From Mastigamoeba balamuthi (lineage: Eukaryota > Evosea > Mastigamoebida > Mastigamoebidae), in NCBI GenBank assembly GCA_902651635.1, contig CACRSC010000066.1, positions 7,564 to 39,302 on the forward strand: 31,739 nucleotides of DNA. Direction: 5' to 3'. The translations under genes were made by a program, and so were the position numbers. This document shows, piece by piece, positions 23,901-31,739 of the stretch. How positions within the stretch are numbered: position 1 is the first letter of the stretch; the number at the start of each line of letters is the position of its first letter. Under the pieces are notes generated by a model. The model was given only the letters and a program-made list of their open reading frames with translations. It made no database searches and had not been told where the DNA came from.

Positions 23901-26801
23901 ACGTTGGGGTGGCGCAGCGACCGCATGACCGACACCTCCTGGTCGAACTGCTCTACGTTCTCCTCGGACAGGTTGTCCGCTAGCATCACCTTGGCCGCCA
24001 CCTCGGTCCCCTTCCAGAACGCTCTGCGCCAATCCAGTCAATTGATTCGCTGTTGACTGGGGAGACACCTGCACGCACTTGTGGACAACACCGTAGCTGC
24101 CCCTGCCGATGATGGCCCCCAGCTTGATCTCCATCGCGTTGACCATGAACTCGGTGCACGACGGCCGCACGGACACGGGGCTCTGGCCCGACCTGCTCTG
24201 CCGGACCAGCGCCAGGACGACCAGCGCAGCCACGACGCCCACGGCAGCGGCGCCCCCGACCACGCCGCCCACGATGGCCCCCACGGGCGTGGCGCTGTCG
24301 GCGCCGGTCGCCGCGTCGGCCTCGGGGCAGGCCTCGAAGGCCCAGAGGCGCGGGCACGTCTGCGGCTGCAGCCCCGTCGCGCTGCTGATGCACAGCGACG
24401 AGTTGCCGCACCACCCGCACGAGCCCGCGCCCAGGCAGGTCCTGCAGGTCAGGAACCTCGCGCATGGGTCCACGACCCTCGAGCAGTTCTGCGACGCTGC
24501 CGGCGTGGCCTTGGTGTAGCCCGCTGGGCACGTGCAGTTGGACTGGCAGGCGGGGCTGCCGGGGTTGTCGCACTCCTCCGCGCCGACAACGATGCCGTCG
24601 CCGCAGAGCGTCGCGCACGACGACGCCACTGGGCTGCGCGGGTAGAAGCCCGCCGTGCAGTTGCAGCCGTGGCAGCCAGCGCCCGAGCCCTCGCACTGCT
24701 CTGCGCCTGCGACGACGGAGTCCCCGCAGACGGTGTAGCACGACGCGGTGGCGGGGTCGTGCGCGTAGAACCCCGGGGCGCACGTGCAGTCGCCGCCGCA
24801 GCCGAGCCCGCCGTCGCACTGCTCGCGGCCTGCGGCGACCGAGTCGTTGCAGCGCGTCTCGCACGAGCGGTTGGGCGGGGACGCGGCGTAGAAGCCCGCC
24901 AGGCAGCTGCACAGCTCGCAGCCCTCGCCCCCGTCGCACTCCTCGTCCCCCGACACGATGTGGTCGCCGCACCAGCTCTCGCAGCCCTGCGAGGCCGGCC
25001 ACGTCGCGTAGTAGCCCGCCTCGCAGGCGCAGTCCTGGCAGTGTGTCCCGTTGTCGCAGTCCTCCAAGCCCCGCGCGATGCCGTCGCCGCAGCGCGTCGC
25101 GCAGCCGGCGCTCGGCGGGCTCGTGGGGTAGTAGCCGTTCCTGCACGTGCAGTTGGCCGAGCACCCGGCGCCGCCGTCGCACTGCTCGATGCCGCCCTCG
25201 CGGACGTCGTTGCCGCAGACGGGCGCGTGGACCGTGAGGTTGCGCGGCGCGTGCACGAGGTCGCCGACGAGGCCGAACGCCAGCCGCGCGCCGTTGTTGG
25301 GGACGACGTTCCACAGATAGTCCCCGTTGGGCAGCGACGTCGTCCAGATCGTGCCGTTGACGCGGGCGGCCAGCGCGAGCGTCGCCGACGAGCGCCCGAT
25401 GAACACGTCGTACGTGCGCGACACAGCGGCGCCGCACATCGTGTCCGTGCCCCACGCGCCTGCGGCGATGGCGGCCCACGCGAAGGTGACCGCACCGCCG
25501 TCGGCGTAGCTGACGTTGCCGTCGCCCGGCGACAGCAGCGCGGGGCTCGCGGTCGGGGCGGAGGGGATGCAGACCTGCGCAGAGACCTCCTTGGACCAGT
25601 CGCCTGGGCGCACCGAGACCATCGTCACCGAGAGGTTGTACACGCCGGGGCCGACGTCGGCGGGCACGAGGGTCGACTGGCTGAGGGTCGCGGGGACGGG
25701 CGACTTGTGGAAGGTGCAGGTGGGCGACACGTCGATCTTCGTCGCGCTGCCCGACGTGGCGACCACCCGGAAGTAGTCGCCCCAGCAGAAGGGGTTCCAC
25801 TCGGTCACGTTCCAGCTCCACTGCAGATGGGGGGCGTTGAGGCAGCTGAGCTCGCTGATGGCGCGCGCAGTACAGCGAGGCCAGGGCGGAGAGGAGGGAG
25901 AGCGCACGGAGAGGGTGGCGAAGTTGGTGTCGAGGGCGATGTTGACGGGGTTCTGCGCGAAGAAGGGCTGGGGCAGGCAGGCCTCAAAGTCAATCAGCTC
26001 GTAGCCCGTCGACCACACGCTGAGGGCGCCGGCGCCGCCGCAGGTCTCGTTGACGTTGGCGTCGCACGGCGTGGTGCAGGCCGTCGAGGCGCCGTGGCGC
26101 CCGTACGTGTCGCCGCAGTGGCACTCGGAGTACCACTCGCTCCCGCTGAACGGCGACGGGATGGACGCGCAGGTCTCGACGCACTGCGAGGCCGACAGGT
26201 CCGACGAGGGCCACAGCGGCAGGTCGCGCGAGTCCGATCTGTCCGCCCAGCACCCCTGGTACTCAACCCCTGAGAGAGCCCTCGTGTGAGGTGCAGTGCG
26301 GTGGCCGGGAAAACTGGAAGTCACTCGAGAGGTTCCGCGGGCCATAGTCCTTGACGACAACGCCCGCCCACGAAGTGAGCAGCACCCTGCCGCCGCCAGT
26401 GGACGACTTCATCCAGCACATGTTGCTGCGGGAGTGGGCGACAGGGTCTTGAGTTTCCACTGGGTAGCATTCCCGGCTCTGCCAGAAATGGAGCAGAAAG
26501 ACAACTAACTTCTCCGGATCGGATGTCCATGAACCCCTTATGCCAGGGGGGCAGCGGTGGGTGGCGGGGCAGCGCACTCGACAAAGACCCAGGTGTTGCA
26601 CGAGGGGGTGGCGCAGCAGAGCGCCTCGCAGTGGTCGACCGAGGTCGACGCGCGGCCCGTGAGGTAGTTGCCCCCGTTGTAGTCGTAGTCCTTGAGCCTA
26701 ACAGTCGGCGTGCACGTCCACGGCACCGCGGCGCAGGCCAGGCCGCAGAGCACGAGGAGCAGAGCGGCGACGGGGCGCGGGATGGACAGGGTGCTTTGCA
26801 T
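20993..26801 (-). CDS. Receptor protein: PAN-like, WSC, Cys-rich repeats, TM, TKL kinase, class III cyclase, TKL kinase
   Basis: Twelve exons, right to left: 26801-26578, 26425-26325, 26269-24079, 24023-23331, 23271-23135, 23065-22805, 22729-22449, 22390-22071, 21959-21786, 21721-21559, 21489-21338, 21227-20993. All junctions are GT-AG and in phase; 1643 residues. Order: signal peptide (1-25); PAN-like module with CEALCCATPSCNTWVFV and CWMKSS; WSC domain (about 110-195, YQGCWADR, SECHCGD, TPCDANVNETCGG); a beta-rich stretch; six to seven repeats of the type CGDGIVVGAEECD (about 458-698); a PSI-like module (CGWCG); TM helix (about 770-795); kinase 1 (about 820-1085: GRGSYGVV, AAK, HCDLKSSN, DFG); cyclase (about 1105-1300: FTDIQGS, TEGDAFM, DYLGPCVNKAARV, so both metal Asp and the Asn/Arg pair are present); kinase 2 (about 1385-1635: GRGNFGSV, VVK, HRDLKSSN, DFG). 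Predicted to sense external ligand and signal through phosphorylation and cyclic nucleotide. The Met at 26801 is chosen because it gives a clean signal peptide. Confidence 0.92.
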
Positions 26802-27269
26802 CTGCGGGACGCTGTGGCCTGCGGAGGAGACTGGTACTGCGGATGCCCAATGCAATGCAAATTCTATGATGCCGTACAAATCAGGGATTCCTCGGTCAGC
26901 TCTGTCGATACGCTTTTGGGTGCTAACCGCCGGCTTGCACTGAAGAAGCCAGGCCCCTGCTGCAGTGCACGAGCCCCAGGTGAATTCGCTGTGGGCAACA
27001 GGCTCTCTCCTCCATTTGTCACATGTTGAAAACGCACATGGAAAAACATGGTATTCACCTGAACGACCTGCCATCGGCGAGCAGCCACCCGGCACGCAAG
27101 GGCGGAATGCAACGACGTGGTTCGGCCCCGGGGAGCCGGAGGTCGCTGGCGCAGATTCCCTGCAGATTCTCGCAGGAGCCAAAAATAGACCACAACCCAA
27201 AAATAGAGCACGAGAGCACAGAGAAAGACCCTGCTCGCACACACGCACACACCTGCGCGGTCTGAAGCG
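26802..27269. other. Divergent promoter region between the receptor kinase and the coiled-coil gene
   Basis: About 470 bp between two divergent start codons, so both promoters should be here. Near 27180-27210 there is a short A-rich repeat (CCAAAAATAGACCACAACCC then AAAAATAGAGCACGAGAGCA). No gene is apparent. Confidence 0.5.
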
Positions 27270-29154
27270 ATGGCAAAGGTGGTTCTGTCGGACACGGACA
27301 TCAAGCAGCTCAGGGTACAGGCCTGCCCTCCAGCATGTCCTTTCCAGGGCGTTGTCTGATGCCAGCCGTCCCTTTGTGCGGACCAGTCGCTGTTCTCACC
27401 GTCCCAATCGCACGGGCACCTCCAGGCCTCTGGACACTCAGCCCCGAAGCCCCGGAGCGGCGGCGAGTCGCCCATCCCCACGGTCCCGAGCCCGACGCGC
27501 AGGGTGCGAGTCCCCCGGCACTCTGGGGGCGCAAGTCAGCTGACATGGGGGCGCAGGAGAGGCGGGAGTCGAGCGAACCAGCGAAGCAGACGCCCGTCGA
27601 GATGCTCAACGCAGAGCGCAGGCTCAAGGAGCTGGCGGCGGCGGCGCAGGCCAACGCGGACAGGGACAAGCAGGTGGCAGAGGCGGAGCGCATCAGGCGG
27701 GACAAGGAGGCCGAGGAGAAGCGCGTCATCGCCAAGCTGGAGGAGGATCGCCTCAAGGCCATCGAGGATGACAGGGAGAAGGAGGCCGACCGCAAGGCCG
27801 AGATCAAGCGCCGCACAGAGGAGCTCCGAGAGCAGATAGAGGTGCTCCCCCGCAGAGACCGCCCGCACACGCGCACCACCTGCGGGCTGTGCACCTCCAC
27901 TATCCCTCTCTTCTCTTCTGCTCTTCTCTTCTTCTCAAGAAGAGGAGGGGGCAACTGCTGCGACACGGGAGTGTGGGGCTCTGGGCTGGGGAGGTCACCA
28001 CCAGGCTCTGTTTCTAGGAGGAAACAGCACAGCCCAGCAGCACCGGGCGCACGGGGGAAGCCTGATAAGTTGAAAGCACTGGAGGACATCAAATGAGGGC
28101 ACGGCTGACCAGGAAGACGGCGACCCCTCGCAGGAAAGGAAGCTCGAGCAGGAGAAGAAGAGGGACGCCATCAGGCAGCAGCAGGAGGAGCTGCGCAAGA
28201 ACGCCGAGCTGCTCAAGAGGGAGCAGGAGGAGCGCCAGACCCAGAAGATCCAAGCCCGCAAGTACGCCTCAGCCCGGAAAACACCTCCTCAATTAAGGAA
28301 AAAAAGCTGAGAATTCTGGTTCACCAAATCACGATATTTCTGACGCGGCAATCTTTTCTCCGCCGTCTCGGTCAGGCGTGTGGAGCAGGATATCGTCAAC
28401 TTCAACGAGACGCAGCAGGCGCTGAGGGAGAAGCAGAAGATGGTCGAGAAGGAGGAGGACAAGAAGCTGGCCGAGTACATCGCGGCCAAGGCGCAGGCCG
28501 AGGCCGACGCTGCCGCCGAGCAGGCCCGCAGGCGCCGCGAGCGCGAGGTCGAGTTTGCCAAGCGCGCCGAGCACACGCGCAAGGCCATCGACGCCCAGAA
28601 CAACCTCACCGACGACGCCATCAAGGCCCACGCCGAGAAGATGGAGCGCGAGGCCCGCGAGAGGGAGGAGAGAGACGCCGAGCGCAAGCGCAAGGCCGGC
28701 GAGGCGGCCCGTAAAGTGCGCCCGCTGCCCCAATCAGATGATTTCACGAAATCAATTGATTGCGGGCACCACCTAATCTGACGCGCTCCGCTCGCTTGGC
28801 CTGCAGGCGCACGAGGAGTTCCAGGTGCACCGCGAGCATGAGCGCATGAAGGTGAAGGAGCAACAGGAGGAGGAGCGCGAGCGCCTGCAGAACGAGGTGC
28901 TGTACGAGAAGCAGGCGAGGGAGCAGGCGGAGCACCTACAGAGGGAGAGGGCCAAGGCGCTGGCCGAGCAGCAGCGTCAGCAGGCCGCGCAGAAGGAGGC
29001 CGAGCGCAGGGGCCAGACGCTCAACAAGAACGAGGAGAACGTCGAGCGCCAGTTTGAAGAGAAGAAGCAGCAGATGCTGAAGGATCTCATCTCCAAGGGT
29101 GTCCCCGAGAAGTACCTGGCAGACATGAAGCGCGTCTCGCTGCTGCCCCACTGA
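27270..29154 (+). CDS. Coiled-coil protein resembling TPH-domain flagellar proteins
   Basis: Five exons, 27270-27314, 27557-27841, 28134-28261, 28376-28715 and 28807-29154, give 381 residues in frame. The N-terminus is MAKVVLSDTDIKQLR. Almost all the rest is charged alpha-helix rich in Glu, Lys, Arg, Ala and Gln, with heptad-like runs such as KREQEERQTQKIQARK and HREHERMKVKEQQ, ending in a short non-coil cap GVPEKYLADMKRVSLLPH. Such long uninterrupted helices with a capped C-terminus are typical of trichohyalin-plectin-homology proteins that sit on or inside axonemal microtubules (CFAP45/CFAP53/CFAP210/MNS1 type). That assignment is inference from composition and motif style; other coiled-coil families remain possible. 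Exon 2 could also begin at 27503, adding 18 residues. Intron 2 (27842-28133) contains a long pyrimidine tract. The gene is divergent from the receptor kinase. Confidence 0.8.
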
Positions 29155-29428
29155 GCCTCTGCCTCCTTCCTGCTTCGAGGTGGCCTCCTTGCTGGTAGGA
29201 CAGACGGCAGAGCCTGGACGAGGCCTTCCTGCCTCCTGCACCACCCTCAATCACATGTTGAATTCCTTACACACAACACACTCACACTTCATGTGACACC
29301 ATACAAACACGTTTTGCATTGGAACACATGTGTCTTTCTTGCTTAAGGACTCGCGCAACCCCCCCTTCTGCCTCGTGACGGACTGTGAGTGATGTTTGGA
29401 CGCATCTCCTTTGCCAGGGCTGGAGTCC

Positions 29429-30530
29429 TCACCGCTGTCTCTTTGCTTTCGGAGGCAGCTCTTCCTCTGTGGGCTCTTCCTCTGTGGGCGCGTTCCGAGT
29501 GTCCTCCAACAGCAGCATTTTGAGAAGCTCCCAGGCACAGTGGAAGCACTCAAAGTAGCTTCCTCCAGCGCTTCCTGGAGGCCAGTCCCTGTCGGGGAGA
29601 AAGAAGTCACAGACCAGCTCAGCCACTCTGAGCTCTTTGCTGCTCTCCAACGCCATATTTTCCTTTGCCTGGTTGACGACATTCTGGGCCCAGTAGTGAA
29701 TGAGCACAGGTGGCACCACAGGGATAATCTTGTTACTACCCGCCATTGTGCCAGACGAGTTGTGAGAGTACATGTACACCCCATTCTCGAGCAACTACTG
29801 CACTGTATTCCTGCACCATGTCCTCCAGCGAGAGTGCCTTCAGCAGCTCGAGGCTGACAACTGTCGTTTCCTTTCCGCTCTGCCATAGAACTGTACGGCG
29901 TAATGCTGCTGGCTGGAAGAATTCGTCTGCTGGGAGTCGCCTGTCCCCCTGAGAAAGCCACCACACGATGGCCAACATAAGAGCCTTCAGCATCTGCATG
30001 TGCCTGAGGCAGGCTGAGATGGCCAGGCGCACACTGCCAGTGACTGTCGCCTTGCTTGCCTAGCTGTGCTTTGACTTCTCTGAAGAGTTGTGTTGAAGTG
30101 TCTGCTGGGAGCAGAACCAGGGCACAAACTGGACAGTCCTGTGGAATCACTCTGAGAAATGAGGAAAGTGCAGGGCATTTGACATGCACCAATTGGACTT
30201 AGTGTGCTGAAAGAGCAGGGGATCAAGTGACGTGGTGAGGAAGAACACAACTGTCTTGCTGCCCTCGTGCAGGGAGTACTCGTCCAAGGCACACGAGATT
30301 GTGGATATCACCTTGTGGAAAGTGGCTTCCAATGCCATCCAGAGGCACTTAATCTCGTCGATGCTGAGCCACAGGCTCGGGGGCTGTCCTTCTGTAGACC
30401 CAGAAGTGGTCGCACGTCCCCTGCGATTACTTTGAGAGCAGCATTAAGGCGCAGGCTGGAGAAATGTGAGGAACGCATCACCCACTTGAGGAGTGGGTCC
30501 CAGCAGGAGCAGTCGTTAGCCTTGATAACA
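29429..30530 (-). CDS. Unidentified protein-coding region or gene relic, exon structure unresolved
   Basis: Several open stretches on the - strand look protein-like but lie in different frames. From right to left they include CSCWDPLLKWVMRSSHFSSL, LWLSIDEIKCLWMALEATFH, LVLLPADTSTQLFREVKAQL, a longer segment around FFQPAALRRTVLWQSG and LSLEDMVQEYSAVVAREWG, and a C-terminal part with VVNQAKENMALESSKELRVA, FFLPDRDWPPGS and FECFHCAWELLKMLLLE. It ends in an acidic repeat and KAKRQR before the stop at 29429. One join is plausible: an intron from the GTACAT after EWG (about 29772) to the CAG before AATGTCGTC (about 29691). The change of frame near 30390-30400 has no GT-AG solution I can see, so a frameshift or pseudogene is possible. 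I do not recognise the family. The region is less GC-rich than the genes to its left. Confidence 0.45.
29459..29488. repeat. Two tandem 15-bp units coding for an acidic repeat
   Basis: CTCTTCCTCTGTGGG is repeated perfectly (29459-29473 and 29474-29488). On the - strand it encodes PTEEE twice in the tail of the unidentified protein. The length is a multiple of three, so frame is kept. Confidence 0.85.
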
Positions 30531-30650
30531 AAGTAGTAAGTGCAGTAAGGGAAGCAAGCCTGCCATGGTTCTCAGAATGGGGGCTTACAGCAGCAAGGCA
30601 TGAGTGCTGGGGTATGTGCACATCATCATCAGGAAACACAGGAAGCGACG

Positions 30651-30745
30651 CCCAACACACGACGCCTGCCCACCGCGAGTGATGCCAAATGCACAGTGCC
30701 CAACGCATGACGCCCACCGTGAGTAACACCCCAATGTGCATGGTG
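30651..30745. repeat. Degenerate 48-bp direct repeat, two copies
   Basis: Both units begin CCCAAC (30651 and 30699) and share the order GACGCC, CACCG, GAGT, CCAA and a final GTG. They differ by substitutions and a 3-nt gap. Confidence 0.7.
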
Positions 30746-30977
30746 TAATGTTATGACACAAAAAGTTGTTGCTGATGTTGCAAATGATGACGTGAATCTC
30801 TTTTTTGTACTGCATGTTGGTTTTTTTCTTCTATGACAGCAGAATACAAATTTGACTCAGTGCATGCTAAGGCAAAGACTCTCTGTGCACAAGACCTTCT
30901 TGTTCTGAGTCCCAAGCAAGTGGGACAAGCCCTTGCCATGCTCATGCACCTGTGCTGTGTGTCCGTGGCAAGGGCAC

Positions 30978-31080
30978 GTGAGGTCCTAGAGGGTGATTGA
31001 GGAGGAGAACTGCAGTAGTGGCAATGGTGCATGAGATGCCAGGGGGTGATTGAGGAAGGGGGACTGTGGTGCCACGTACA
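30978..31080. repeat. Degenerate direct repeat of about 53 bp, two copies
   Basis: Both units contain GGGTGATTGAGGA preceded by a TGAG.T.C-type stretch and followed by GGGA/GGAGA and a GTGG segment. Function unknown. Confidence 0.5.
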
Positions 31081-31725
31081 GGGCACACAAGTGAGAGCTG
31101 GTTACTGTGTTGCTGCCCAGTCTACACAGGCCCAGACGAGGGAGGAAGAGGGTGATGGGGGGCTGGGCGCAGTCTGAGTGTTGCGGGCGACTCTGAAGGA
31201 ATACACAAAGAGCCACTGCCACTAGCTCAGGAGGTCGTCCTCCATGACAATCTCACAATTGGCCTCACTGCAGAGAAGTGGGACCACCTCCAAGCAGCTT
31301 GGGTTGCCAGTGCACATGGCCTGATAGAGCAGTGGGACAACCACTGATCAGCTTGCCGACCCTCCACGTGTATCTGTACACTTTTGTGTTTGTTGAAAAT
31401 GTGGAAGTTCACATCTTTACTGTGTTTGTTTTCAAAAGCAATATTAAAACACTACCTTAGAACAGCAGTACGGCGCCTATTTTTAAGTAGGGGTCGGCGG
31501 ATCAATTACCGGCAAGTTGAATTGGGGTGTTTTAGGATGTTACCTGCCCGTGAGCTCAGTGGTGCTCGCGGACGAAGCGGACCAGCTCTGCCATTAAGGA
31601 CCTGATCCCCCCCACGTCCCCGCATGCAAACAGCAGTGGCTTCAGAGCTGCTCCTGCCCCTGGAGGGCGTGCAGTCAGGGCGGCTGTCCTGTCTTGTGCA
31701 GCAGCCGAGGGCTGTGCCAGAGGAG

Positions 31726-31739
31726 CCCCCCCCCCCCCC
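31726..31739. repeat. Run of 14 C at the right edge
   Basis: The window ends in an uninterrupted C homopolymer. The contig may stop here because of the homopolymer; no telomere-like hexamer or heptamer array is present. Confidence 0.8.

Larger units (their letters stand above)
30531..31739. other. Right-end region without a supported gene
   Basis: About 1.2 kb of lower-GC sequence with degenerate direct repeats (30651-30745 and about 30978-31080), T-rich tracts near 30815, and a weak hairpin (CCTATTT...AAGTAGG near 31477). No open frame has a recognisable signature. It ends in a homopolymer of C. Confidence 0.5.

Noticed and set aside
24079-26269. Additional intron in the large third exon of the receptor (near 25860-25910)
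   Set aside because: A GTGCGC donor and nearby CAG exist, but the frame is open throughout. The stretch from about 25858 to 25910 could still be an intron of length divisible by three; not decidable by eye.
31726-31739. Telomere
   Set aside because: A pure C run without a repeating unit; more likely an assembly end at a homopolymer.

Overview
This is a GC-rich eukaryotic window. The genes are interrupted by short GT-AG introns (about 50 to 300 nt) whose phases fit exactly when spliced, and a tRNA-Leu of eukaryotic type is present. A coiled-coil protein resembling flagellar (TPH-type) proteins, 12-TM and receptor-type class III cyclases, TKL kinases and WSC/Cys-rich ectodomains point to a free-living flagellated or amoeboflagellate protist (for example an amoebozoan or a free-living metamonad). 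The species cannot be fixed from sequence alone.

Layout. 1-20.2 kb holds a family of seven GH10 endo-xylanase-like genes: one 3' fragment at the left edge (1-84, +), three more on + (1909-3172, 15170-16677, 17463-18780) and three on - (9885-11140, 12040-13246, 18984-20218). All six longer copies share the same three intron sites and both catalytic glutamates. They fall into two sequence subfamilies that coincide with strand. Two + copies carry a Ser/Pro/Gln-rich stalk and a hydrophobic tail typical of GPI-anchored proteins; the others look freely secreted. One of the two tailed copies (17463-18780) has lost its signal-peptide exon start, apparently by a deletion whose left edge is still recognisable. 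A tRNA-Leu(GAG) lies at 274-355 (-).

Embedded among the xylanases (3948-7985, -) is an 11-exon, 1059-residue 12-transmembrane adenylyl-cyclase-like protein whose two catalytic domains have lost complementary sets of catalytic residues. At 20993-26801 (-) is a 12-exon, 1643-residue receptor: signal peptide, PAN-like module, WSC domain, six to seven Cys-rich repeats, PSI-like module, TM helix, TKL kinase, class III cyclase, second TKL kinase. It is followed by a divergently oriented TPH-like coiled-coil gene (27270-29154, +). The last 2.6 kb has lower GC, a poorly resolved - strand gene or gene relic, degenerate direct repeats, and ends in a run of 14 C.

How it may fit together (inference): secreted and surface-anchored xylanases would attack plant hemicellulose, and the neighbouring receptor with carbohydrate- or adhesion-type ectodomain modules could report on external polymer. 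Nothing in the sequence proves co-regulation of the receptor with the xylanases. Short conserved blocks upstream of several xylanase genes suggest shared promoter architecture within the family.
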